This document shows positions 1 to 9,680 of a DNA stretch of 64,000 bases, one piece after another; positions within the stretch are counted from its first letter, which is position 1; the number at the start of each line of letters is the position of its first letter. Location: the NCBI RefSeq assembly GCF_000166275.1, contig NZ_CM001023.1, positions 2,855,001 to 2,919,000 on the forward strand. The letters are read 5' to 3'. The notes beneath the pieces were generated by a model. It searched no databases, had not been told where the DNA came from, and was given only the letters and a program-made list of their open reading frames with translations. A program made the translations under genes and the position numbers. Source of the stretch: Algoriphagus machipongonensis. Its GTDB lineage: Bacteria > Bacteroidota > Bacteroidia > Cytophagales > Cyclobacteriaceae.

Positions 1-1421
1 TTTCGAATCATTTGCATTTGCCCTCGCTTCCGGTTGCGATGAGCTTCTAAAAACTCAGCATAATCTGGAAGTTTGCCATTTTGCGAATACTCCACATAAA
101 TCTGACTTGGCTCTTGCTTTCCTTTCCCCGTCAATGAAGGCAATAATGAAACACCATCAGTCCTAATCGGCGCTGATGCCCCTGAGACATCGGCAAAAGT
201 CGGCATCCAATCGTAGGAAATACTAGGAGATGTGATCACAGTTCCAGCTTTAATATGGTTAGGCCAAAAAGCAATCGTAGCAGTACGAAGTCCTCCCTCA
301 TACACATCACGCTTGATACCATCAAAATCAGCGAAGTTATTAAAGAACTCAGGAGTATATTTCATATACTCTTTAGGAAGATAAGACTCCGTAGATGGTC
401 CATTGTCCGAAGTAAAAATCACCAAGGTATTCTCTGCTATGTTTAGATCCTTAAGCAACTGTAATAAATCCCCAACTTGATCATCAATCCGTCTATTGAC
501 AGTAGCATATCTCTGGTAAGTTAATGGCCATGCAATCTCAGGAGTATCAGGGTCCTTGTCATGATCATAGGTGGCATTGGCAAATTCAGGATAGATAAAT
601 GAATCCACTTCCCCAGAAGCAGTATTGGTCATTTCCCCAGGAGTACCAAGCCATTTCATCCCACCATTCAATCCGCCTCCAGAAGGATATTCTTGAGTAG
701 GCAATTCCAATACTGCATGTGGTGTGTCGTATGCCAAGTACATAAAAAATGGTTGTTCTGAATTTTCCTCCTGATGAGAAATAATATAGTTCTTGGCTTT
801 GGCAGTAAATAAGTCTCCAGTATAACTTTTTTCTAAACCTGCTACAATTTCATATCCGTCATATACTTCTTTGCTTCCTCTGTAGATTCCTTCTACTGGA
901 TAATGTTCATGACCGTCAGCATGTCTGATATAGCCGAAATAATGGTCAAAACCTTTCTTTAATGGATGGGCCGGCCAATTAGGTGCCTCCCCTTTCCCCT
1001 GCAGCCCCCATTTACCAATCGCTATAGTTTCATAACCCACAGTTTTAAGTATGTCTGCAATGGTATAATTTTCTCCGATTTCTTTATCAAATTGATTATT
1101 TCGAACATGAGCATGACCTTGATTGACTCCCATTAGAATGGATGCTCTGGACGGTGCACAGACAGGTGCTGCTGTATAATGGTCAGTTAGCATAGCACCT
1201 TCTTTAGCCATTTTATCCAACATGGGAGTCATAATCCAGGGCTCACTACGATCATTTTGAGCTTTCCTTTCATTCTGAAAAAAAACTCCAATATCACCAT
1301 AGCCTAAATCATCCACGAGTATAAAAATAATATTAGGCTTTTCTTCTTTCTCTGCAAAGACAGGAGTCAGAAGTATAAAAAACAGCAGAAGTGATAGGCT
1401 TAAATTGTAATTCTTTTTCAT
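1..1421 (-). CDS. Sulfatase (S1 family), 3' end beyond the window
   Basis: Secreted formylglycine-dependent sulfatase that should remove sulfate esters from a glycan. The ATG is the complement of 1419-1421 and is followed by a hydrophobic signal peptide (about residues 1-23). The metal-binding NIIFILVDDLGYGD segment follows at about residue 30, and the maturation motif CAPSR has its Cys near residue 88, which is the residue expected to become formylglycine. The reading frame stays open to base 1, so the C-terminus lies outside the window. It is transcribed in the same direction as the SusC/SusD pair upstream but is separated from SusD by a strong terminator at 1557-1593, so it probably has its own promoter. 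Sulfatase family membership is clear; the substrate cannot be read from the sequence. Confidence 0.92.
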   Translation of the reverse strand, partial: MKKNYNLSLSLLLFFILLTPVFAEKEEKPNIIFILVDDLGYGDIGVFFQNERKAQNDRSEPWIMTPMLDKMAKEGAMLTDHYTAAPVCAPSRASILMGVNQGHAHVRNNQFDKEIGENYTIADILKTVGYETIAIGKWGLQGKGEAPNWPAHPLKKGFDHYFGYIRHADGHEHYPVEGIYRGSKEVYDGYEIVAGLEKSYTGDLFTAKAKNYIISHQEENSEQPFFMYLAYDTPHAVLELPTQEYPSGGGLNGGMKWLGTPGEMTNTASGEVDSFIYPEFANATYDHDKDPDTPEIAWPLTYQRYATVNRRIDDQVGDLLQLLKDLNIAENTLVIFTSDNGPSTESYLPKEYMKYTPEFFNNFADFDGIKRDVYEGGLRTATIAFWPNHIKAGTVITSPSISYDWMPTFADVSGASAPIRTDGVSLLPSLTGKGKQEPSQIYVEYSQNGKLPDYAEFLEAHRNRKRGQMQMIR

Positions 1422-1556
1422 GATCAAGTTCAATTGAGAAATGTGAGCTAACAATAATTATGGAATTGTTAAGATTTAATTTTTGGTAAAACTTACTTAG
1501 CCAAAAATGGGTGACATAAGGTATCAAAAAAGGTAATAGTCATACCATAGTTAGAT

Positions 1557-1593
1557 AAAAGCCCTTCGATCTACCTAGATCGAAGGGCTTAAA
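1557..1593 (-). terminator. Rho-independent terminator after susD
   Basis: A perfect 15-bp inverted repeat (1559-1573 with 1576-1590, AAGCCCTTCGATCTA and its complement) is followed on the minus strand by a short T-run. It lies just downstream of the SusD stop codon and upstream of the sulfatase, so it probably ends the SusC/SusD transcript. Confidence 0.85.
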
Positions 1594-1608
1594 ATAAAGT
1601 TATCAGAC

Positions 1609-3387
1609 TTACCAGCCTGGATTCTGCTCAAGACTAGGGTTAAGGGCAATCTCTTCAGAAGGTACAGGATATAGATATTGATAATCTTCCCATGCTGGCG
1701 GATTGCCATTGAAGAATTGAATATATCCTTCTTCTGCTCCTCCTTGAATCGGAATTCTATTATTTACATCAGCACCTACAATCCAACGTCCAAGCTTAGG
1801 TGAATTCGTATAATCCATTTTTTTCCATCTTCTTAGGTCATCGAATCTAAAGCCTTCTGCCATCAATTCAATTCCTCTTTCACGTCTTATCTCCCATAGG
1901 ATCGGATCAACTTCTGGGTCCCTGGTTGGATCAAAATCAGCAGTAATTTCTCCCACCATCAAAGGTGCAACGTTACCTCTTTCTCTTAGCTTATTGATCG
2001 TCATATCAGCAACACTCTGATTAAATTCTCCTAGCTCCCACTTAGCCTCAGCATAGTTAATCAAAACCTCACCCATTCTAAAAATAGGAGCATCGTTGTA
2101 ATCATTGTTCTGAATGTCATGAAGACGATTATAGTACTTAAACAATTTATATCCAGTTCTGGAAACGTTGTAAGGATCACCTTCATTGAAATCCCTGAAG
2201 TGAGGAGACACTCTCAAAATGTAACCTGCATGATTTCTGGAAGGCAATACTTTCTGATTTGGCACAGAAATTCCATCCATAAAATCAATATACTCTCTAT
2301 CTTTTGGGTCATCAGAATGCTCCCAAGCTAAGCGGTCACCAGAAACTGGTTTCACTCTAAATGGCGGGGTAATAGTATAGAGCATTCTCAAGTCCCTACC
2401 TCTAAATTCAGCATAGGGGTCCTTGTCTGTTTCGAAATTTGGACTATTCCAAATAGTCTGACCGTCTTGCATCAAATAGGAATCAGCCCCTCTTTTTGTG
2501 ATATCCCAGTTTCCTGCTGAATTCCTATGCCTTGAAGTTAAGTAATGTGTCAAAATGCCATTATCATATCTTTGGAAAAGCAAAATACCTGAAACCCCAT
2601 CTAATGACTCACTATTAAACACCTCGTTATAATTGGGATGAAGGGTTGGATTATTAGTGATAAGCTGTTCAGAAGCTTTCACTGATTCTCTAAGGAAATC
2701 ATCTCCTCCTGAAAGTCCATGATATTTTCTCCAAGTTCCTTCAAACAATCCAAATCTGGAAATTAAAGCTCTAACGACATCACTGCTGATGGTGTTGGTT
2801 CCTACTCCATTGGTACCTGGCTCAAAGATATTATCTACAGCAAACAACAAATCATCCATCATATTACCAGCGACTTCTTCTCTTGGACTTCTTGGAGCAT
2901 ACAATAGTTCATCTTCGTCAGTCAAAACTCTGTCTATCCATGGCACATCTCCATAAGCAGAGATTTTGGAATAGTAATCATATGCTCTGAAAAAATAACA
3001 CGTCGCTCTCCAGTGATTTTTCTCAGCCTCTGTCATATTAGACTCTTCCAAATTATCAAGCATAATATTGACTCTTCTAACAAAGGAAAAATCCCAAATA
3101 GATGAAGAAGTCGGGATGGTCTGTCTTCCCCAAATCCAAGAAGATCCTTGGCTGGTGTTGTTTTGCATCATCAAATCTGCATCCCAATCACTATTTACCT
3201 TCCCTAGATTGTAACCTGGAAATATTGTATAAAAACCATATGCGTAAGTTTGAGAAACCTGAAAATTTTCAAAAGCATTATCCTCAGAAAATGCCAATTC
3301 TGGCTTTTTGTCCAAAGTAGCTTCTATACAACTAAACGTCAGAAGTGCTACAGAAAGACCTAAACCTATATTTTTTATTAAATTCAT
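1609..3387 (-). CDS. SusD/RagB family outer-membrane glycan-binding lipoprotein
   Basis: Surface lipoprotein that caps a SusC-type TonB transporter and captures oligosaccharides. A lipoprotein signal peptide ends at Cys20 (TFSC). The N-terminal half carries the family's TPR-like helices, including the HWRATCYFFRAYDYY segment and the usual 'YGDVPWI' motif. The C-terminal part has the conserved IRRERGIELMAEGFRFDDL block and the family ending YLYPVPSEEI...NPGW. At 592 residues it is a normal full length. It lies 12 bp downstream of susC on the same strand, which is the standard operon order. Family assignment is firm; the ligand is not known, although the nearby sulfatases suggest a sulfated glycan. 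Confidence 0.97.
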   Translation of the reverse strand: MNLIKNIGLGLSVALLTFSCIEATLDKKPELAFSEDNAFENFQVSQTYAYGFYTIFPGYNLGKVNSDWDADLMMQNNTSQGSSWIWGRQTIPTSSSIWDFSFVRRVNIMLDNLEESNMTEAEKNHWRATCYFFRAYDYYSKISAYGDVPWIDRVLTDEDELLYAPRSPREEVAGNMMDDLLFAVDNIFEPGTNGVGTNTISSDVVRALISRFGLFEGTWRKYHGLSGGDDFLRESVKASEQLITNNPTLHPNYNEVFNSESLDGVSGILLFQRYDNGILTHYLTSRHRNSAGNWDITKRGADSYLMQDGQTIWNSPNFETDKDPYAEFRGRDLRMLYTITPPFRVKPVSGDRLAWEHSDDPKDREYIDFMDGISVPNQKVLPSRNHAGYILRVSPHFRDFNEGDPYNVSRTGYKLFKYYNRLHDIQNNDYNDAPIFRMGEVLINYAEAKWELGEFNQSVADMTINKLRERGNVAPLMVGEITADFDPTRDPEVDPILWEIRRERGIELMAEGFRFDDLRRWKKMDYTNSPKLGRWIVGADVNNRIPIQGGAEEGYIQFFNGNPPAWEDYQYLYPVPSEEIALNPSLEQNPGW

Positions 3388-3399
3388 TATCTTAAATTT

Positions 3400-6300
3400 T
3401 TAAAATGTCACATTAACTCCGATAGAAACCTTTTTAATAAATGGATAATTACCTCCATTACTGATTCCAGTCAAATCTGCGTCTAGACCATTTGGTAAGT
3501 GATCAAAATTCAAGAGGTTTTCTCCTGACACATACATTCTAAATCGAGTGATTTTAAGCTTATCTAACAACTGATCGTTTAAAGTATATCCAACAGTGAT
3601 ATTCTGTAATCTGAGATATGCTCCGTTTGATAAGTATTTGGATTGAACTCTTCTGCTGTTTCCATAATTACCACCACCATTAGGATAGTTTCTTGGATAA
3701 AAAGCATTTGTATTTTCAGGAGTCCAATAATCCAATTGGTGGTTGTAAATTGTTGTAAACTCAAAGGTATACGGGAAAGAAACTGGATTATCTATCCAAA
3801 CATCCCGCTTGCCAATTCCTCTGATCAAAAAGGAAAGATCAAAATTACGATAGGACATATAGCCATTGAATCCAAATTCCATTCCTCTAGTTGAATTTCC
3901 AATAATCGATCTATCTCCCGGATCATCAAGCGTACTATTGCCAGTAAAAATCTCTCCATCACCATTCAGGTCTAGATATTTGATATCTCCTGGATTTTGA
4001 TTGACACCCCTATAAGATGGCACCCCATCTTTTAACTCTCCATTAAGTAGATTATCATCTAAGGATCCTTCCACAAAATCATCAACAGTGTAAAATCCAT
4101 CTGTGGTAAATCCCCAGATTTCATTGATATTTTGACCTACATAATATTGGCTTAATAAACCAGCTTCATTCTGGAAACGGGTGATCTCAGTGTTATTATT
4201 GTAAAGGTTGAATCCAAGGCTATAATTAAACTTATTTAAGTTTTCACGCCATTTGATATCCAATTCCCAACCAACGGTTTTTAAATCTGCCACATTTTGA
4301 AGTGGCGCAGTAGCTCCAATTACACTTGGCAATTGAGATCCTGCCGCGAGCATGTCAAGTGTCTGTCTATTATACCAATCAAAGGTGGTAAACAATTTAT
4401 TTTCAAATAATCCAAAATCGATACCAACGTTGGTAGTTCTTACTCTTTCCCAAGAGTAGTTTGCACTCACTAAGCCTGGTGCACTTAAACTCACCGCTCT
4501 CACCCCAGTATCATTGTCTATCCAGCCAATATTTGATGAATTCATGGTAGGTAGATAAGGATAATTGCCCCAAGTATTTTCAACTGCCTGATTACCTATT
4601 TCTCCCCAAGAACCTCTTAATTTAAGTTCAGTAATAGCACTTGCAATACCAGCCATAAATGGTTCTCGGCTTATTTTCCATGCACCGGATACGGATGGGA
4701 AAAATCCAAAACGATTTCCCTCTGGGAATCTTGACGACCCATCATATCTTCCATTTACTTCTAATAAATACTTTTCATTAAACTGGTAATTTGCTCTACC
4801 AAAAAATCCTACAATTCCATAATCCGTGTAGAAATCGCTCACGTTCACTACACCTGTTGCAGTGGAAAGTCCTGGGTTAGATGGAGAAATCAACTCTTGT
4901 CTAGAAGCATTAAACCCTTCATTGACTGAGACCTGTTGATTCATACCTACCATAAAATTTAAGGCATGCTCGCCAAAAGATTTATCATACTTACCATAAA
5001 GATTCATAGCATGATAATTTCTCTTATTAGAACTCGTGAAATAGGATGATGCTCCAGGATTATAAGGAGTAATCGAGAGAGTTGCTGGATTAATCATTGT
5101 TGGAGTAAATGACGGTGAGCTTATCTCATTTCTGCTTTTTTCAAAAGTATACTCAGCATTAAACTCCATCCCAGGCATTGGCTTATAAGTTCCTCTTAGA
5201 AAAAAGCGGATTACTTCTTCAAAATTCTCACGCTCTGGCGAATTCTTAATCCTATTAGCAGGTGTCGCAAAAGGAATCTGCTCTCCTCCACCTAAATCAT
5301 CACTACCAATCGGCGTGGCAGAATGATAATTAATAGCACTATAGTATAGGTTACTCCAGCTGCCTCCTAATGGGCCTGTTCTCAATCCATTTTTATAGAT
5401 TGTGTTAAGGGTAGTACTAAATTTTGGGCTGAACTGTGTAGTAAGATCAACATTTGCCGTATATCTAGTGTAGCTATCCTTATCGGTTACCATGATTCCA
5501 TCTTCGTCATTAAAACCAAGCGAAACTCTGTAAGAGGTATTTTCACTTCCACCATTAACAGATATATTATGAATTTGCTCAAAACCATTTGCTCCTAAAA
5601 ACTCTCCATAAAGATCGTTTTCCCTCGTATAATACCTTAGTCCATTTGGATCTGTAATATATCCATCTGGATAGGCACTTGGATTTGAATTATATTCATT
5701 AATATACCCTATCCAATCAGAGACATTCTGACCTGTCCAATAAGTCTGCTGTCCCCAATCATCTAAGGCGGTTACAAAATCCAGTGGCGAGGCTTTTTCA
5801 GGTAGTGTGCTTGGTCTTGTAAAACCGAAATTATTGGAATACTCAAGCTTCATTGGTTGTTTAAGGCCACCCGTCTTTGTAGTAATCAAAATCACTCCAA
5901 ATGCAGCCTCTGCCCCATAAATGGAAGCTGCTGATGCATCTTTTAGTACGACCACATCTTCAATATCACGTGGATTAACATCATCCAAACTCATCGGAAC
6001 ATTATTCACCAATACAAGTGGAGTACCTCCATTGATGGAGGTAAACCCTCTAATATTTATGTTAGTACCTGAACCTGGCTGTCCACTTCCATAAGTAATT
6101 TGTAAACCTGGAACTGTACCTTGAAGCGCTTTAGCAGCGTCAGTAACTGGCCTATCACCAAGAACCTTATCCATTTTTACAGAAGTTACCGCACCTGAAA
6201 TATCCTCTCTTTCTTTACTACCAAAACCTACTACGACTACCTCATCCAAACCAGCAAAATCTTCTTCCAATACAATATCGATTCGATCTCTAGCTCCGAC

Positions 6301-6606
6301 TTCTACTTCTTGCTTTAAGTATCCGATATAACTAATCACCAATACAGCACCCTCATCAGGTACCATTAATGTAAAGTTTCCGTCGATATCTGTTACTGTT
6401 CCTTGAACACTCCCTTTAAGCAAAATATTGGCTCCTATTATTCCCAACCCATCAGTTTCTGAGGTAACTGTACCTGAAATCTGACGTTGCATTTGATCTT
6501 GGACATCCTTAAGTAGTGTATTGGCAGAAGCAGCAAAATTTACTGACATCCCCAATAAGAACACTATCATTAGGCGAAGATTTAAATTATGTAAACTTTT
6601 ATCCAT
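3400..6606 (-). CDS. SusC/RagA family TonB-dependent transporter
   Basis: Outer-membrane beta-barrel that imports oligosaccharides together with the SusD protein encoded next to it. A signal peptide (about residues 1-28) is followed by a carboxypeptidase-D regulatory-like domain (about 40-125, QISGTVTSETDG...), then the LDEVVVVGFG segment and the plug with IYGAEAAFGVILITTKTG. The remainder is a barrel ending in the typical C-terminal strand (VSIGVNVTF). No signalling N-terminal extension (STN/secretin-like domain) is visible. This is notable because a FecR-like remnant sits directly upstream at 6681-6855: transporters of this shape are often controlled by sigma/anti-sigma pairs, but the anti-sigma gene here is broken. 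Full length, 1068 residues. Confidence 0.97.
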   Translation of the reverse strand: MDKSLHNLNLRLMIVFLLGMSVNFAASANTLLKDVQDQMQRQISGTVTSETDGLGIIGANILLKGSVQGTVTDIDGNFTLMVPDEGAVLVISYIGYLKQEVEVGARDRIDIVLEEDFAGLDEVVVVGFGSKEREDISGAVTSVKMDKVLGDRPVTDAAKALQGTVPGLQITYGSGQPGSGTNINIRGFTSINGGTPLVLVNNVPMSLDDVNPRDIEDVVVLKDASAASIYGAEAAFGVILITTKTGGLKQPMKLEYSNNFGFTRPSTLPEKASPLDFVTALDDWGQQTYWTGQNVSDWIGYINEYNSNPSAYPDGYITDPNGLRYYTRENDLYGEFLGANGFEQIHNISVNGGSENTSYRVSLGFNDEDGIMVTDKDSYTRYTANVDLTTQFSPKFSTTLNTIYKNGLRTGPLGGSWSNLYYSAINYHSATPIGSDDLGGGEQIPFATPANRIKNSPERENFEEVIRFFLRGTYKPMPGMEFNAEYTFEKSRNEISSPSFTPTMINPATLSITPYNPGASSYFTSSNKRNYHAMNLYGKYDKSFGEHALNFMVGMNQQVSVNEGFNASRQELISPSNPGLSTATGVVNVSDFYTDYGIVGFFGRANYQFNEKYLLEVNGRYDGSSRFPEGNRFGFFPSVSGAWKISREPFMAGIASAITELKLRGSWGEIGNQAVENTWGNYPYLPTMNSSNIGWIDNDTGVRAVSLSAPGLVSANYSWERVRTTNVGIDFGLFENKLFTTFDWYNRQTLDMLAAGSQLPSVIGATAPLQNVADLKTVGWELDIKWRENLNKFNYSLGFNLYNNNTEITRFQNEAGLLSQYYVGQNINEIWGFTTDGFYTVDDFVEGSLDDNLLNGELKDGVPSYRGVNQNPGDIKYLDLNGDGEIFTGNSTLDDPGDRSIIGNSTRGMEFGFNGYMSYRNFDLSFLIRGIGKRDVWIDNPVSFPYTFEFTTIYNHQLDYWTPENTNAFYPRNYPNGGGNYGNSRRVQSKYLSNGAYLRLQNITVGYTLNDQLLDKLKITRFRMYVSGENLLNFDHLPNGLDADLTGISNGGNYPFIKKVSIGVNVTF

Positions 6607-6680
6607 AGTATGTTATTATCATTTGATTTATTAATTACAATTTTCAGGTTATTACTCATTTATTTTTTAATGATTTCCAT

Positions 6681-6855
6681 TTATACAGCATCCTTTTTGA
6701 TTCTATATTTATAATTATTTGGGTAGCTCAGGACTTCCAGCACATTATTTAAAGTCTGTCCTTCTTTAAATTTGCCCATTCCCTTAGCTTCAGAAATATT
6801 TCCTTTTACTTCGAGTTTCACTCCGTACCTTCTTAGAAATCGACTGAACACTTAG
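6681..6855 (-). pseudogene. 3' remnant of a FecR-family anti-sigma factor (DUF4974-like end)
   Basis: Translating the minus strand gives about 55 residues ending at a TAA (complement of 6681-6683): VFSRFLRRYGVKLEV, then ...GKFKEGQTLNNVLEVLSY..., then YKYRIKKDAV. This matches the usual C-terminal domain of Bacteroidota FecR-type anti-sigma proteins: a YGV.. strand, a 'GxF..g.tL..vLe.L' helix, then a 'y.Yri' strand. An in-frame stop lies just upstream (about 6856) and no FecR or sigma-factor core is present, so this is a decayed tail. Such genes normally sit immediately upstream of susC, exactly as here. Assigned by recalled family pattern, without alignment. Confidence 0.7.
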
Positions 6856-7043
6856 CCATATTTAGAAAGCTTCATTCTCGAAATATATGGATATTATTTT
6901 CTTTAAATGAAATAAATTTTCACATCATGAAATTTATTTATGGTTTGGTTTTTTTTTATTTTGAATGGTAATTTTTTCACCTTCTAAAAAACTAGAAACA
7001 TGACGAGCTATTTGGATTTCCAATCCAAACGAAATGTGTAACC

Positions 7044-7073
7044 AAAAAAAAGCCCCGATAAAACGGGGATTTT
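7044..7073 (-). terminator. Orphan minus-strand terminator
   Basis: CCCCG (7053-7057), a six-base loop and CGGGG (7064-7068) form a hairpin. On the minus strand it is followed by a run of T residues (complement of the A-run at about 7044-7051). No intact minus-strand gene ends here, so it may be left over from a lost gene. Confidence 0.6.
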
Positions 7074-7367
7074 GAAACTCTTAAATCGCTCTGTAATTAT
7101 CTAATTATTCTTTGTAAGTTGATGGGTTAATTTCTACCCCTTCTAGGAGTAGAATAGGTATCTAAGCTTAGTCCGCGATAGCTATCGGGAAAACTACGCT
7201 TTTTTATTCTTCAGGAATTTGTAATTCCGATATTAAAATACCTTAGAAAGGCTATGAGGGTAATGTCTATAAACTTATCGCTGCAATGGGTAGGTTCAAT
7301 CTTCAAAATTCATTTTTAGCTAAATTGGACGATATTACATTTACCCAACCTATAACATTAAAAATTT

Positions 7368-7889
7368 ATGAAAAATCCCCTATTACTAATTTTTGGTATT
7401 GTTGCTGGAATGATGATCAGCTTTACTGCCCACTCCCAGTCTAATTTCAGCAGTAATTTAATTGGTTCAGGTGTGGTGGTATCTGACCTAGATCGTTCCT
7501 TAGAATTCTACATAGATGGAATCGGTATGGTCCAGGCATATACCTTCACCATCACCGAAGAGTTTTCCAAACGTTCGGGCCTTTCAAATGGTGTGCCCGT
7601 CGAGGTAAGTGTCCTAAAATTAGAGAATAGCCCAAATGCAAATGAATGGAAGCTAATGAGCTTTGGCAATGAACAATCTGAATCTAAACCAAAGTATATC
7701 CAAGATGGAACGGGCGTTCAGTATATCACCATCAATGTTAAAGCGCTGAACCCGGTGATCAAACGATTAAAAGAAAAAGGTGTGAAATTATTGGGAAGTA
7801 CACCTACACCATTAAATGAAAACTTACATTTTGTTTTGGTACAGGATCCTGATGGAATCTTTATTGAATTGATAGGGCCATTGGAATAG
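7368..7889 (+). CDS. Secreted VOC-superfamily (glyoxalase-like) protein
   Basis: A 173-residue protein with a signal peptide (about residues 1-24, ending AHSQ) and a single vicinal-oxygen-chelate fold. The N-terminal betaalphabeta unit begins GSGVVVSDLDRSLEFYIDGIGM, and the C-terminal unit ends with the typical 'VQDPDGIFIELIGP', where the Glu is the usual metal ligand. VOC proteins include glyoxalases, dioxygenases and resistance proteins; the specific reaction cannot be inferred. Export is unusual for glyoxalase I, so a role in the periplasm on a small molecule is likely. The next gene begins 19 bp downstream on the same strand, so the two may be co-transcribed. Confidence 0.85.
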   Translation: MKNPLLLIFGIVAGMMISFTAHSQSNFSSNLIGSGVVVSDLDRSLEFYIDGIGMVQAYTFTITEEFSKRSGLSNGVPVEVSVLKLENSPNANEWKLMSFGNEQSESKPKYIQDGTGVQYITINVKALNPVIKRLKEKGVKLLGSTPTPLNENLHFVLVQDPDGIFIELIGPLE

Positions 7890-7908
7890 CCCCTAATATT
7901 TTGATATC

Positions 7909-8616
7909 ATGGGCGGTTTGAGGAGAAATAGGAAAAACCGGAACTATTATCCAGGATATTTTCGTGCAAAACTTATGGCCGGGGATGTCATTTTGAAGGA
8001 ACATGACATTCAGATTACTACTGACGGCTGGCTGTCAGTTTTGACTGCTCCATGGGGTGAAAAGCCACTATATTTACGGAAAGATGAAACTGAGAAAGAA
8101 GGACAAGTGGAAGTATCCAAAGCTCTACTAGAAAAGTACGGAATTGAGTTATTTCCTGATTTACCAGAGATTCGGTTTTATAATCAAAAAGACATCAGCG
8201 GTTTCACTACTGATAACTTTGAGTTTGAAACAGAGGTAAAATCCGGATTTTCGGATGGAAAGGCAGCTTGCCAGCGGGTAGACATTTATTTACAAGGAAA
8301 AGAGGATATTTTGATCCTACCAATTTCCAGACCCGAGTGCGTAGGTGAATTGTTTCTTGCAGCTTTTGGTTTAGGAGTTTCCAGTCAAACTGAGGACCTG
8401 AGTGGATTTGGAAGTGATCTAAATGATTGGGTAAAAGTAAAAGTGATCTGCGTTAATAAGCAAATCAGCTTTTACATCAATGAAAAGCTAGACTTTGAGA
8501 TAGAGGTTCCAAACAATCCTGTGGATATCGTGGGGGTGCAATATCGCTTTGAAGGGCCGGGAGCTAATAGAAATACCCGATTGAAATCAGGAGAAAAGGA
8601 AGTAAGTTTTGATTGA
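7909..8616 (+). pseudogene. Probably 5'-truncated concanavalin-like/PKD-associated protein
   Basis: An open frame of 235 residues starting at ATG 7909. After an odd basic N-terminus (MGGLRRNRKNRN) it reads directly into YYPGYFRAKLMAGD, a beta-strand segment that, as I recall the family, normally lies in the middle of longer Bacteroidota proteins after a helical or HTH region and a PKD-like fold. The remaining part (about residues 95-230) is a beta-rich jelly-roll-like domain with 'DNFEFETEVKSGF' and 'INEKLDFEIEV', as in laminin-G/concanavalin-like folds. There is no signal peptide or transmembrane helix. I therefore suspect that the 5' part is lost. It could alternatively be a small intact cytoplasmic protein; confidence in the truncation is moderate. 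Confidence 0.5.
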
Positions 8617-8842
8617 TTTCGCGTTTCTACGAAGTCATAATTTTCTTGGAAATGGTGAGGATTACAGGGTGTGAATAAAGGAGCAAAAAACTCTCTAAAA
8701 GTGGAATGAAGAGGTCAAAAATCTTGGTCAAAAAAACCGTCACCATACACTTTTACAAATAGAATAACTGTATGTTGCGTTTTGAAACTACACTACGTAT
8801 AATTAAAAATTATAATTTCTTTGTAAAAAGGTCTCAAAACCA

Positions 8843-9352
8843 ATGTCAACTTTTAACAAATCTTTTCTTTTGAAAACAAACCTTTTAGCATTTATCCTTA
8901 TTGCCACATTGATTTTTAGTTGCAAAGATGTGGGGGAACCATCTCCTAACTCTAGAATTGAAGGAACATATCAGCATTCATTGCAAGGAAAATTTGGATG
9001 GGAGGATAAAGAGTATAGATACGTAAATATCCTTAAGTTTAAACCTGATGGTACAGTAAATGGTGAGAATTATACTACAGAGGTCGGATCAGATGAAATA
9101 CTAGGGTACAGGGGCTATTTTTCTGGATTTTACTCTATTTCAGAAGGAAAAGTCACTATATCCTATGATGAGATATATAGATTGGATTATACAGATATAA
9201 CTTATGTGGCAAAGGAGAGTTTGAGCCTAATACAAAATGAAGATAATTCAGTAGAATATTTTATTTCTGAGGATTTTTCCAAACTTTTTAGTTCAAAATC
9301 ATGCCAACCTAATGAAAACTGTGCAATATTTGTTTATGAAAAGGTAGATTAA
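8843..9352 (+). CDS. Hypothetical lipoprotein
   Basis: A 169-residue protein with an N-terminal hydrophobic stretch and a lipobox ending at a Cys near residue 27 (LIFSC). The mature part begins KDVGEPSPNSRIEGTYQHS and continues as alternating beta strands (lipocalin-like 'GTY....' pattern), including 'YVNILKFKPDGTVNGENY', which is common in small Bacteroidota lipocalin-like lipoproteins. No catalytic motif is visible. It stands alone, with 226 bp before and 328 bp after it. The function is unknown. Confidence 0.75.
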   Translation: MSTFNKSFLLKTNLLAFILIATLIFSCKDVGEPSPNSRIEGTYQHSLQGKFGWEDKEYRYVNILKFKPDGTVNGENYTTEVGSDEILGYRGYFSGFYSISEGKVTISYDEIYRLDYTDITYVAKESLSLIQNEDNSVEYFISEDFSKLFSSKSCQPNENCAIFVYEKVD

Positions 9353-9680
9353 CTGCCCCCTTCTCGACGAAACCCTAATTCTCTAGGTCTTGGATTGATT
9401 TTTTCCCAACAATTGTCGGGGATTCAAGCCTGATTTTCTTACCATCAAGTACATATGTCGGAATGCAATTGGTTTTTTCAAAAAAAGTGAATGCCCTTTA
9501 AATTCTAAAAAAACAACCCTTCTCAAGTCTATAGAAAGGTTTTCTATTCCCAGAATCGTACTGCTACCCTCCTCCTATTGTATAAGGATATACCCTCTTT
9601 GACCTTATAAAGCTAGACAGAGCGGTTGTACAACTAATCACTTTGATCTATTTTTACAAAAGACCTAAACCCATTAACCT
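9353..9680. other. 328-bp intergenic region
   Basis: No convincing gene, hairpin or repeat is seen, apart from a possible Bacteroidota-type promoter at 9626-9656 ahead of the hydrolase gene. Confidence 0.5.
9626..9656 (+). promoter_or_regulatory. Possible Bacteroidota-type promoter of the double hydrolase gene
   Basis: TTG at 9626-9628 followed after 20 bases by TATTTTTA at 9649-9656. This resembles the -33 TTTG / -7 TAnnTTTG arrangement of Bacteroidota, one base off at the end of the -7 box. It lies 24 bp before the ATG. Pattern match only. Confidence 0.35.

Larger units (their letters stand above)
6607..7367. other. 761-bp gap with gene remnants between susC and the VOC gene
   Basis: No intact gene is visible. 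The half nearest susC contains the FecR-type remnant described separately (6681-6855). The middle carries an orphan hairpin oriented to stop minus-strand transcription (7044-7073). The rest (7074-7367) is AT-rich, contains a few short open stretches with no recognisable family, and includes the leader of the VOC gene. The arrangement suggests that genes once present between susC and the VOC gene have decayed. Confidence 0.6.

Noticed and set aside
7074..7260. Short minus-strand stretches (for example ending 'GVEINPSTYKE') that might be another gene remnant
   Set aside because: Interrupted by stops and not recognisable as any family; only the FecR-like tail nearer susC is supported.
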